Below, one piece after another: positions 1 to 7,869 of a DNA stretch of 11,417 nt; position 1 is the stretch's first letter; the number at the start of each line of letters is the position of its first letter. Source of the stretch: Tenderia sp965602225. GTDB taxonomy: Bacteria > Pseudomonadota > Gammaproteobacteria > Tenderiales > Tenderiaceae. The notes under the pieces were generated by a model. That model worked only from the letters and a program-made list of their open reading frames with translations. It did not search any database and was not told the DNA's origin. The position numbers and the translations under genes were made by a program. The stretch lies in NCBI GenBank assembly GCA_965602225.1, contig CBFCYE010000054.1:1-11417 (forward strand), written 5' to 3'.

Positions 1-1863
1 CTGGTCGGTCTGCCGCTGGCACCGTTATTGGCACCTGGTGAAAGCCGTATTCTGTTTGAACATCTGGCGCAGGTGTTTCAAACAACAGCAAGTGCGGTGC
101 ATGAGTTGCGCTTAAAGCCCGTCGATGGCCGGTCCCGTGTGGTACGGATATATAGTGTTGCAGAAAAGTCTAGGCACGCCACCGCCTATAGCTGTCATGC
201 CGCACTGGTCGATATCAGTCAGCAGCGCCAGGCCGAGGATGCATTAAAACAAAGTGAACTGCGATTCCGCGCCATCTTTGAGCAGGCCGCTGTCGGCGTT
301 GCTCTGATTGATTCATTTAGCGGCAAATTTCAACGCGTCAATCAGAAATGTTCCGACATTAGCGGTTATTCGATTGAAGAGATGCAGACGCTGGATTTTA
401 TGCAAATCAGCCATCCCGAAGATTTACCGCTTGATCTGAATAATACGCAAAAGCTGCAGGCAGGTGAGATCCGTGAATTCACACTGGAAAAACGCCTCTA
501 TCGAAAAGATGGCTCTATCGTCTGGGTGGCCATAACCGTGTCACCGATGTGGGATGTTGGCGAAGTGGCTGATTTTTACATTGCCATTGTCGAGGATATT
601 AGCCAGCGCAAACAGGCCGAAACTGTTTTGGCAGGCCGCAACGAAGTGCTTGAACTGATGAGCAAAGGCGCGAACCTCGACGAGGTGCTGACCCGCCTGG
701 TTATCAAGGCCGAAGCAACTTATCCCGGTATGTTGTTTGCGGTGTTGGTGCAACAGCCGGGGCAAGACCAGCTTCACCCCTACACCAGCCCGGCGTTGGC
801 GGAGTTTTATGCCGACACCGGGGGCCGTTTAACGCTGCCGCCCGAGAGTGGTTTCTGCGCAACGGCTGAGTTTGCCGATCAACAGCGGTTAATCGAAAAC
901 ATTATGCTGCAGCCAAGTTGTGATGTTTGTCATGATGCTAGCTGTCAGACGAATCTGACACACGCCTGGTGCGAGCCTGTGTGTTCGGCTACTGGCGAGG
1001 TGTTGGGCGTTTTTACTAGCTATAGCCGCGAGGTCTTTGAACCAAAGCCTACAGACCTGGAATTTTTCTATGGCACAGCACGCCTGGCCGGCATCGCCAT
1101 CGAACGTGATCGCATTGACCACCAGTCCCACCAACATCAGGCCGAGTTGGCCCACATGGCGCGGCTGAATATGATGGGCGAGATGGCTACGGGCATGGCT
1201 CATGAACTAAACCAGCCGCTGGCAGCGATTGCCACCTATGCCGATGTTGCCTTGCGACTGCAGGGCGCCGACAACAAACAGCCTGAGTTGCTGGAAGAGG
1301 CATTACAGGGTGCCCGGCAGCAAGCCATCCGCGCCAGCGAGATCATCCGCCACCTGCGTCAGTTGGTGCGCAAACAGGCGCCGCAGAAGACCGAGGTCGA
1401 TATCAACGCGCTGGTTGCTGGCGTGGTTGGATTCATCCAGTTCGAGGCACGTAAACATGACATTCAAGTCACGCTGCAACTAGATGAAACCCTGTCTAAT
1501 GTGTCCATTGATAGCATTCAGCTTGAGCAGGTGTTGTTAAACCTGGTGCGCAATAGCATTGAGGCCTTGCAAGCTGTCGCTGATAAAAAGCGCGAGGTGA
1601 GCATTCATACCAGCCTGAACCGTGATGGCTGGTTACAGCTTGAGGTGGCCGATAATGGCCCGGGCATGGACGCCGAAATTCTCAGTAATCTCTTTAAACC
1701 GTTTGTGACCACCAAGGGCGCCGCAGGCATGGGTATGGGCTTATCTATTTCTCATTCCATTATCGAGGCCCATGGCGGGCAGCTGTGGGCAGAGTCCAAA
1801 TCTGGTCAGGGGGCAAGGTTTGTTTTGACCCTGCCGCTAAACGCACGGCCGACACAGGAGTGA
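1..1863 (+). CDS. FixL-class sensor histidine kinase, PAS–PAS–GAF–HisKA–HATPase (5' partial)
   Basis: Sensor kinase that should autophosphorylate on His and pass phosphate to response regulators, probably the two encoded just downstream. The frame is open from base 1, so the N-terminus lies outside the window; a TTG at 28 falls inside a PAS-like domain and is not a believable start. Domains, numbering codon 1 at base 1: the end of one PAS (codons 1–75, ending VDISQQRQAE), a second PAS (about 85–205, HPED and RKDGSIVW motifs, ending EDISQRKQAE), a GAF-like domain (about 215–375), the HisKA H-box with MAHELNQPLAAIATYAD (His at codon 401), and a HATPase with N box (LVRNSIEAL), G1 (DNGPGMD), F box (FKPFVTTK) and G2 (GMGMGLSIS). 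HELNQPL is typical of the FixL/DctB kinase class. The PAS lacks an obvious FixL haem-binding pattern. The GAF carries six Cys codons, an unusual density. No membrane segment is visible, so the visible part is probably cytoplasmic. The signal is unknown. Confidence 0.93.
   Translation: MVGLPLAPLLAPGESRILFEHLAQVFQTTASAVHELRLKPVDGRSRVVRIYSVAEKSRHATAYSCHAALVDISQQRQAEDALKQSELRFRAIFEQAAVGVALIDSFSGKFQRVNQKCSDISGYSIEEMQTLDFMQISHPEDLPLDLNNTQKLQAGEIREFTLEKRLYRKDGSIVWVAITVSPMWDVGEVADFYIAIVEDISQRKQAETVLAGRNEVLELMSKGANLDEVLTRLVIKAEATYPGMLFAVLVQQPGQDQLHPYTSPALAEFYADTGGRLTLPPESGFCATAEFADQQRLIENIMLQPSCDVCHDASCQTNLTHAWCEPVCSATGEVLGVFTSYSREVFEPKPTDLEFFYGTARLAGIAIERDRIDHQSHQHQAELAHMARLNMMGEMATGMAHELNQPLAAIATYADVALRLQGADNKQPELLEEALQGARQQAIRASEIIRHLRQLVRKQAPQKTEVDINALVAGVVGFIQFEARKHDIQVTLQLDETLSNVSIDSIQLEQVLLNLVRNSIEALQAVADKKREVSIHTSLNRDGWLQLEVADNGPGMDAEILSNLFKPFVTTKGAAGMGMGLSISHSIIEAHGGQLWAESKSGQGARFVLTLPLNARPTQE
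1856..1860 (+). promoter_or_regulatory. Shine-Dalgarno AGGAG that decides the start of the REC–GGDEF–EAL gene
   Basis: AGGAG lies inside the last codons of the kinase gene, 8 bases before GTG 1869. A second in-frame GTG at 1860 overlaps the kinase stop but would sit directly on this site with no spacer. GTG 1869 also starts the protein exactly at the receiver's first strand (ATVFVVDDD). I therefore choose GTG 1869. The upstream extension of the frame to 1785 is only overlap with the kinase gene. Confidence 0.75.
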
Positions 1864-1868
1864 ATAAG

Positions 1869-4325
1869 GTGGCCACAGTCTTTGTAGTGGATGATGATCA
1901 GGCGGTACGTGATTCCATCGTCTTATTATTCAAGTCGCAAGCAATCGAGGTGCAGGCCTACGCCACCGCCGAGGCATTTCTTAGGGCCTATTCAGGTGAT
2001 AGTCCGGGTTGTCTGGTGTTGGACATCAGAATGCCCGGCATGAGCGGACTGGAGTTGCAGCAGACCCTGGCCAAAAAACAGATTCGTATCCCGATCATCT
2101 TTGTTACCGGCCATGGTGATGTGCCGCTATCGGTGCGGGCAATCAAGTCTGGCGCCTTCGATTTTATTGAAAAACCGTTTGATAACGAACTGTTATTGGG
2201 ACGTGTGCAGCAGGCCATTGCCTGGGATCTACGCTATCGCCAGGAATTGGCCAGTAGCGTGGCTGATGCCACCCGAATCTACGCCAAGAGCATTGTAGAT
2301 ACCGTGCGCGAGCCGTTGCTGGTGCTGGATGAACAGCTCAATATTATTTCAGCCAATCGATCATTCTATGATGTCTTTTTGGTCTCGGAGGAGGCTGCAG
2401 AGAAACAACGCTTTGCTGAATTTGCCCAGTATTTATGGTCTGTTCCCAGGCTAAGAGAACGGATCAGTGCGATCATACCCAATAACAGCGAGCTGCGTGA
2501 TTTCGAGATTAACTGTGACCTGCCCAGGGTTGGTAGCAAGACGCTGCTGCTTAATGCCCGCCGCCTGCAACAGCGAGAGGATCAGCCGCAATGCATTCTG
2601 CTGGCGATAGAGGATATTAGCGAACGTAAACAGGCGCAAGCCTCTCTGTTTGAGGAAAAAGAGCGGGCCCAGGTAACCTTGCGTAGTATTGGTGAGGCGG
2701 TGATTACAACCGATGCCAGCGGTATTGTTGAATACCTAAATCCAATCGCCGAGCAGCTGACTGGTTGGACAGAGGCCGAGGCGCGCGGTCAGTCGATAGA
2801 TAAAATTTACAAGATTATTGATGACGCTAGTCATGAACCGATTGATGACCTGGTCAGTCATTGTTTGCAACAGGGGTGGACCATTAGGCTGGAACAGGAC
2901 ATCGCCATAATCAGTCGCAATGGCCAGCAGTTTGCCATTGAAGACAGCGTTGCCCCAATTCGCGGTAGTCAGGGTGAGTTACTGGGCGCTGTCATTGTTT
3001 TCAAGGATGTGACCAAACAGCGTCTCATGACCAAAGAGTTGGTTCACAATGCCGGCCACGATGCCCTGACCGGGCTGGTAAATCGGCGCGAGTTTGTGAA
3101 ACGGTTGGAACGTGCAGTGGCGAACAGCAAGTTACCCGCGACACAACACGTCTTGTGCTTTATTGATCTGGATCAGTTCAAGATCGTCAACGACAGCGTC
3201 GGCCATGCCGCTGGCGATGAACTATTGCGGCAAGTTGCCAGCTTGTTTCTGGAGAAGGTGCGTGATAGGGATACGCTGGCCCGGCTTGGCGGTGACGAGT
3301 TTGGTTTGTTGCTGGACAATTGCCCACTGGAAAAAGGCCTGGTGATCGCCAAAGCCATCATCGCAGAGCTGTGTGACTACGGCTTTGTTTGGCAGGGACG
3401 CCCTTTTCAGGTTGGCGCCAGTATCGGCCTGGTGTCAATTGCCGGTACAGCTGACAGCACAGCGACCTTTTTGAGCCAGGCTGATCAGGCCTGTTATTCA
3501 GCCAAGGCAGAGGGGCGCAACCGGGTACATGTCTATCAGTCAGCGGCTGGTGAACCGACTTGTGAGCAGAGCGGGATTATGCGCGCCGCCAGTTTGTCCA
3601 CTGCAATGGAACAGCAACGCCTGCGGCTCTACGTTCAACCTATGCTGCCTCTGCTGGCTGGTCGCAAGGATGTGCCGCATCACGAACTGCTGGTGAGGTT
3701 ACTGGATGCCGAGGGTGTGACTGTGTTGCCGGGGGCGTTTATTCCTGTTGCCGAACGCTCTGGCTTGATGGTGGCTGTTGATCGCTGGGTAATACATGCT
3801 GCCTTTAAACACTATAGTGAGATATTCGCTACAACACCCCATACCGAGATCACCATTAACCTGTCGGCAAACTCACTTAACGATGAGTCATTGCCGGAGT
3901 TTGTGCGCCAGCAGTTTGTTGAGTCGGGCATACCACCACAGCAGGTCTGTTTTGAAATCAGCGAGACTGTTGTAATGCAAAACTTTAAGCAAGCCAGACG
4001 ACTTATTGTTGAACTGAAGAAGGATGGTTGCCGTTTTTCGCTGGATAATTTTGGCAGCGGAGTATCATCTTTTGGCCTGCTCAAAAAACTGCCGCTGGAT
4101 TATTTAAAGATCAATGGCAGCGTTGTTCTTGGCATGCTCAATGATCCTGTCGATCATAGTGTGGTCGAGGCCATTAATAAGGTTGGTCACAGTATGGGTG
4201 TTCGTACCATTGCCAAATGGGTTGAGAATGATGCCATTATCGAACGCCTGGCAGAGATTGGCGTAGACTACGCTCAGGGGTATGCTGTTCGACCACCGGG
4301 GCTGCTGGAGAAAGCATGCGCCTGA
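1869..4325 (+). CDS. Response regulator REC–PAS–PAS–GGDEF–EAL, cyclic-di-GMP signalling, degenerate EAL
   Basis: 818-residue response regulator predicted to make cyclic-di-GMP under control of the preceding kinase. The receiver (1–118) has the acidic pocket DDD8–10, phosphoacceptor Asp52, Thr80 and Lys102, with the FixJ-like TGHGDVP and FIEKPF motifs. Two PAS domains follow (about 139–255, ending EDISERKQAQ, and 264–380, ending VFKDVTKQR). The GGDEF domain (about 393–560) has DLDQFKIVND, GHAAGDELL, an intact GGDEF at 474–478 and an RxxD inhibitory site (Arg465, Asp468) five residues before it, so synthase activity and product feedback are expected. The EAL domain (about 578–815) keeps Glu606 (as ELL), Asn664, Glu696, Asp726, Lys747 and Gln803. 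The second Asp of the DDFG motif is Asn727, and the glutamate of AEGVE is Lys783. Phosphodiesterase activity is therefore doubtful. Start is GTG, 5 bases after the kinase stop, so the two genes are probably translated from one message. Confidence 0.92.
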   Translation: MATVFVVDDDQAVRDSIVLLFKSQAIEVQAYATAEAFLRAYSGDSPGCLVLDIRMPGMSGLELQQTLAKKQIRIPIIFVTGHGDVPLSVRAIKSGAFDFIEKPFDNELLLGRVQQAIAWDLRYRQELASSVADATRIYAKSIVDTVREPLLVLDEQLNIISANRSFYDVFLVSEEAAEKQRFAEFAQYLWSVPRLRERISAIIPNNSELRDFEINCDLPRVGSKTLLLNARRLQQREDQPQCILLAIEDISERKQAQASLFEEKERAQVTLRSIGEAVITTDASGIVEYLNPIAEQLTGWTEAEARGQSIDKIYKIIDDASHEPIDDLVSHCLQQGWTIRLEQDIAIISRNGQQFAIEDSVAPIRGSQGELLGAVIVFKDVTKQRLMTKELVHNAGHDALTGLVNRREFVKRLERAVANSKLPATQHVLCFIDLDQFKIVNDSVGHAAGDELLRQVASLFLEKVRDRDTLARLGGDEFGLLLDNCPLEKGLVIAKAIIAELCDYGFVWQGRPFQVGASIGLVSIAGTADSTATFLSQADQACYSAKAEGRNRVHVYQSAAGEPTCEQSGIMRAASLSTAMEQQRLRLYVQPMLPLLAGRKDVPHHELLVRLLDAEGVTVLPGAFIPVAERSGLMVAVDRWVIHAAFKHYSEIFATTPHTEITINLSANSLNDESLPEFVRQQFVESGIPPQQVCFEISETVVMQNFKQARRLIVELKKDGCRFSLDNFGSGVSSFGLLKKLPLDYLKINGSVVLGMLNDPVDHSVVEAINKVGHSMGVRTIAKWVENDAIIERLAEIGVDYAQGYAVRPPGLLEKACA

Positions 4326-4395
4326 TGTGCTGTGTGTTATTGTCGCTGGACTGTTATTGAAAGGCTGTATTTTGTAACAAGACCTGTAAGTGATT

Positions 4396-5010
4396 ATGAA
4401 AAAGATGAACTCAGATGTGATGGTATATATCGTTGATGATGATGCGGCTATTCGACGCTCGTTGGAGATGCTGTTGCATTCAGTGGGTCATAAGGCAAGG
4501 TCATATGCCTCTGCCAGGGAGTTTCTCGATTCATTTGATCCATCCATAGCGGGATGTCTGGTGCTTGATGTACGCATGCCTGAAATGAGTGGCCTGGATC
4601 TACAGCAGATGCTGGTTCAACATAAAATAAAGATCCCGGTGATTATCATTACCGGTCATGGCGATGTGCCCATGGCCGTGCGCGCCATGAAAGAGGGCGC
4701 GGTGGATTTTATTGAAAAACCATTTCATGATCAGGACTTGCTCGACAGTATTGCCAAGGCGCTTGCCAAGAGTCTTGAAATTCAGCAACAGCAAAACGGG
4801 CAAGCCAAGTTTCGTGAGCGAGTCAGCCGTCTTTCACCCAGAGAAAGGCAGGTGATGGAAACACTCGTTGCCGGTAAGCAGTGCAAGGTGATTGCCTCAG
4901 AACTTGGCATCAGCCCTAAGACGGTGGATGTCCACCGCAGCCACATCATGGAAAAGATGCAAGTGAAATCGTTGGTTGAGCTGGTGCGTTTGTCCATGAC
5001 TAATACGTAG
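4396..5010 (+). CDS. FixJ-like two-component response regulator, REC–LuxR-type HTH
   Basis: 204-residue transcription regulator of the FixJ/NarL type, a usual length for the family. The receiver has DDD14–16, phosphoacceptor Asp58, and the TGHGDVP and FIEKPF motifs; it is closely related to the receiver of the preceding protein. The C-terminal LuxR/FixJ helix-turn-helix begins LSPRERQVMETLVAGK and has the recognition region ISPKTVDVHRSHIMEKM followed by KSLVELVRL, strongly reminiscent of rhizobial FixJ. It should bind DNA when phosphorylated, most likely by the kinase at the start of the window. It lies 70 bases after the GGDEF–EAL gene with no terminator visible between them. The start is uncertain: ATG 4396 is chosen, while GTG 4390 and ATG 4405 are possible; none has a strong ribosome binding site. 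Calling it fixJ would overstate what is known, since no nitrogen-fixation or respiration target is in view. Confidence 0.92.
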   Translation: MKKMNSDVMVYIVDDDAAIRRSLEMLLHSVGHKARSYASAREFLDSFDPSIAGCLVLDVRMPEMSGLDLQQMLVQHKIKIPVIIITGHGDVPMAVRAMKEGAVDFIEKPFHDQDLLDSIAKALAKSLEIQQQQNGQAKFRERVSRLSPRERQVMETLVAGKQCKVIASELGISPKTVDVHRSHIMEKMQVKSLVELVRLSMTNT

Positions 5011-5050
5011 TCGTCAGGCACGTACAAACACCGCTTGTTTTAGGTAGGTA
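5003..5050. promoter_or_regulatory. Cluster of three FixJ-box-like words after the fixJ-like gene
   Basis: Three words resemble the GTA-M-GTAG core that I recall for FixJ binding: ATACGTAG at 5003–5010 (+, 7 of 8), GTACGTGC on the minus strand at 5018–5025 (6 of 8) and GTAGGTA at 5044–5050 (+). They lie at the left end of the gap before the glucan phosphorylase gene, about 200 bases from its start. The words are short and one overlaps the end of the regulator gene, so chance is a serious alternative. No convincing sigma-70 promoter was found in 5011–5250. Confidence 0.2.
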
Positions 5051-5060
5051 TCAGAAGTCA

Positions 5061-5081
5061 TCTGCTCCAATAGAAAGCAGA
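5061..5081. repeat. Short inverted repeat (6-base arms, 9-base loop)
   Basis: TCTGCT at 5061–5066 is matched by AGCAGA at 5076–5081. It lies in the 240-base non-coding gap between the FixJ-like gene and the phosphorylase gene. No run of T follows on either side, so it does not look like a classical intrinsic terminator. It could be an operator half-site pair or chance. Confidence 0.25.
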
Positions 5082-5250
5082 CAAGATCCTCGCGGCAAAT
5101 TTTAATCATTAGCACACTAGTCGCACTGTTTATCTACGCTGATTTTTACAATCCAATTCCAAGGCTTGTTTATGGCGTATAGGCATTCGCTCTTCTATTA
5201 TTGGCTATAGTGGCTGTTTGTCATTATCGCGGTTAAGGGGTTAATCAGTA

Positions 5251-7782
5251 ATGAAAGTTAACCACGGTTTGCTCACACGAGAAATACCGGACAACCTTGC
5301 TCCCTACAGTCGGCTTGCTGCCGATCTGCGTTGGTCCTGGAGCCATGCGGGCGATGCTGTGTGGAAGGCTATGGATCCAGTTATATGGGAGCAAACAGAA
5401 AACCCTCACGTGGTTTTGCAAAACCTTAGTCAGGAACGGCTTGAGGAACTGGCTAACGATTCAGAATTTGTAAAGCATCTTAGACAGCTTGCCTTGACCC
5501 ATGAGGATTATTGTTGCCAATCAGGTTGGTATGGCGAAATCCATGCCAAGGCTGAACTAAAAAGGGTCGCCTACTTTAGTATGGAGTTTGGCCTGGGCAA
5601 GGCCCTGCCTTTATATGCTGGTGGCCTTGGCATCCTGGCGGGCGATTATCTCAAGGCAGCCAGCGACCTGGGGGTGCCAGTGGTCGCCGTTGGCCTGCTT
5701 TATCAGGAAGGTTATTTTCGCCAGGTCCTGGATGCCGATGGTTGGCAGCAAGAGGTCTACCCCTACAACGACTCAACCAGTTTGCCCATCCAGCCGGTAC
5801 AGGCAAAATCCGGGGCATGGCTGTATGTGACATTGGACTTTCCCGGGCGGCCGGTGCGCTTGCGTGTCTGGCAGGCACAGGTAGGGCGGGTCAGTTTATA
5901 TCTGCTGGATAGCAATGATCCGCTTAATAGTCCCAGTGATCGTGGCATTACCAGCAAACTCTATGGTGGCGGACAGGAGCTGCGTCTGGTGCAGGAAATT
6001 GCCCTGGGTATAGGCGGCTGGCGTGCCTTGGAAGCAATGGGGCTGGAGATTGATGTCTGTCATCTCAATGAAGGCCACGCTGCCTTCGTGACGCTGGAAC
6101 GAGCCAAACGATTTATGGAAACTAACAGGGTCGATTGCTGGGAGGCGCTATGGGCCACCCGTGCGGGCAATGTGTTTACCAGCCATACGCCAGTCGCGGC
6201 TGGTTTCGATACTTTTGAACCCGAACTGTTGTTGAAATACGGTCGGCTTTATGCCGAAAGGATAGGTGTTGCACCTGACGATCTCATCGCCCTGGGACGC
6301 AAGAATCCTCACGATCTTCAAGAGCCCTTTAATATGGCCTATCTGGCCATTCGCACCTGTGCAATGACCAACGCTGTCAGTCGGCTGCATGGCGAGGTCA
6401 GTCGACATATCTTTCGCGATCTATACCCCCAGTGGCCCGAGAACGAGGTGCCCATTAGTCACATAACTAATGGTATTCATGTGCCTTCCTGGGATTCACC
6501 TTGGGCCGATCAAATCTGGACCAAGGCATGCGGCAAGGGGCGCTGGCTCGGTATGCCGGAAGAGCTGAGTAACTCGATTAAGGAGTTGAGCGATGAGGCG
6601 CTATGGACATTCCGAGGCCAGGAACGTGCGGATCTGGTGATGCATGCACGGGCACGGCTGGCGACGCAGGTGGGACAGCGCGGTGCCGATCCGGAGACTG
6701 TTACTCAGGCAGGGGATGTATTGGACCCCAATGTGTTGACGCTGGGTTTTGCGCGGCGTTTTGCCAAGTACAAACGTCCTAATCTGTTATTACATGATCA
6801 GCAGCGTTTTATTCGCTTGTTATCCAATCTTGATCGGCCGGTGCAGATTATTGTCGCTGGCAAGGCCCATCCCCAGGATGAACAGGGCAAACATTATATT
6901 CAGGAATGGGCGCGTTTTGTTCAGCACCCGGAGGTGCGCATCCATGCTGTATTTCTGGAGGACTACGATATCTCACTGGCGCAAGAGATGGTGCAAGGCG
7001 TGGATCTCTGGATTAACACCCCGCAGCGTCCCTGGGAGGCCTGCGGTACCAGCGGCATGAAGGTGTTGGTTAACGGCGGCTTGAATGTATCCGTGTTGGA
7101 TGGCTGGTGGGCCGAGGCCTATGCGGATGACGTGGGTTGGGCGCTGGGCGATGGTCATGATCACCCGCAAGAAGATTGGAACGGTGTTATAGCAGGGCAG
7201 CTTTATCAGTTGTTAGAAGATGAGATCGTGCCCATGTTTTATAACCGCGATAGCAGCGGTATACCGCGTGATTGGGTTACCCGTATACGCGCTAGCATGT
7301 CGCGGCTGGCACCGCAGTACAGTACAAATCGTATGGTGCAAGATTATGTCGAGGCGATGTATCTTCCCGCGGCTGGGGCTTATCAACGCCGCTGTGCAGA
7401 ACAAGGTCAACTGGCCCGCGAACTGCGCAATTGGGAATCTGTGCTGCAACATCAATGGCAAAAAATACATTGGGGTAACCTGGAAATTGCTGAGGCGACG
7501 GATGGCTGGTGTTTTGAGGTTCAGGTCTATTTAGGTGAGATTCCAGCGGAGTTCGTGCAAGTGCAGCTCTATGCCGAGCCAGTCGATGGCGGCGAGGCGG
7601 TAGTGCAGGTTATGGGATGCCAAGCCAACATAGCCGGTGCGGTGAATGCTTACCTATACCAGGGCAGGCTAAGCACTCAGCGACCAGCCACCGATTTTAC
7701 TCCGCGCGTTGTTGCCTTTCATGCTGAGGCTCAAATCCCGACGGAAAACAACCTGATCGTTTGGTGGCGGCACAGCCAGTAA
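5251..7782 (+). CDS. glgP: Alpha-glucan phosphorylase, DUF3417-containing type (GT35)
   Basis: 843-residue PLP-dependent phosphorylase that releases glucose-1-phosphate from the non-reducing ends of glycogen or malto-oligosaccharides, in the cytoplasm. The N-terminal segment (about 12–50, LRWSWSHAGDAVWKAMDP) is the DUF3417 module typical of the short 'alpha-glucan family phosphorylase' branch rather than the long E. coli GlgP/MalP branch. Further family motifs are YFSMEFGLGKALPLYAGGLG from residue 108, HLNEGHAAF from 271, SHTPVAAGFDTF from 311, HITNGIHVPSW, and FARRFAKYKRP from 500. EACGTSGMK ends at Lys604, the expected PLP Schiff-base lysine. Start is ATG 5251 with AAGGGG at 5235–5240, ten bases upstream. 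The gene has 240 bases of non-coding DNA before it and no glycogen synthase, branching or debranching gene nearby, so it seems to be a separate unit. The symbol is by function only; this branch differs in length and architecture from E. coli glgP. Confidence 0.92.
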   Translation: MKVNHGLLTREIPDNLAPYSRLAADLRWSWSHAGDAVWKAMDPVIWEQTENPHVVLQNLSQERLEELANDSEFVKHLRQLALTHEDYCCQSGWYGEIHAKAELKRVAYFSMEFGLGKALPLYAGGLGILAGDYLKAASDLGVPVVAVGLLYQEGYFRQVLDADGWQQEVYPYNDSTSLPIQPVQAKSGAWLYVTLDFPGRPVRLRVWQAQVGRVSLYLLDSNDPLNSPSDRGITSKLYGGGQELRLVQEIALGIGGWRALEAMGLEIDVCHLNEGHAAFVTLERAKRFMETNRVDCWEALWATRAGNVFTSHTPVAAGFDTFEPELLLKYGRLYAERIGVAPDDLIALGRKNPHDLQEPFNMAYLAIRTCAMTNAVSRLHGEVSRHIFRDLYPQWPENEVPISHITNGIHVPSWDSPWADQIWTKACGKGRWLGMPEELSNSIKELSDEALWTFRGQERADLVMHARARLATQVGQRGADPETVTQAGDVLDPNVLTLGFARRFAKYKRPNLLLHDQQRFIRLLSNLDRPVQIIVAGKAHPQDEQGKHYIQEWARFVQHPEVRIHAVFLEDYDISLAQEMVQGVDLWINTPQRPWEACGTSGMKVLVNGGLNVSVLDGWWAEAYADDVGWALGDGHDHPQEDWNGVIAGQLYQLLEDEIVPMFYNRDSSGIPRDWVTRIRASMSRLAPQYSTNRMVQDYVEAMYLPAAGAYQRRCAEQGQLARELRNWESVLQHQWQKIHWGNLEIAEATDGWCFEVQVYLGEIPAEFVQVQLYAEPVDGGEAVVQVMGCQANIAGAVNAYLYQGRLSTQRPATDFTPRVVAFHAEAQIPTENNLIVWWRHSQ

Positions 7783-7807
7783 TTCGTTGCCGGTGCCTAA
7801 GTTGCCT

Positions 7808-7838
7808 TTGTCCTTGGTGTTGTTTATCCGTGTATTAT
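7808..7838 (+). promoter_or_regulatory. Possible sigma-70 promoter before the DksA-like gene
   Basis: TTGTCC (7808–7813) and TATTAT (7833–7838) are separated by 19 bases, longer than ideal. The −10 is good (5 of 6) and the −35 is moderate. It sits about 30 bases before the start codon in the 87-base gap after the phosphorylase gene. No terminator hairpin is visible in that gap, so read-through from the phosphorylase gene is also possible. Confidence 0.27.
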
Positions 7839-7869
7839 GGTTTTTACACAATAATTTGCGAGTAAGCAT

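Noticed and set aside
919..933. CxxCH (CDVCH) as a haem c attachment site
   Set aside because: The domain is GAF-like with no visible export signal or membrane segment, and haem c attachment occurs in the periplasm; a metal or thiol site is more plausible.
5174..5190. Possible sigma-54 promoter (TGGC.. then TTCGC) before the phosphorylase gene
   Set aside because: The required GG–N10–GC spacing is not met, so it does not fit a −24/−12 element.
5166..5201. TTGTTT and TATTAT as a sigma-70 promoter for the phosphorylase gene
   Set aside because: The gap between them is 24 bases, too long for a sigma-70 promoter.
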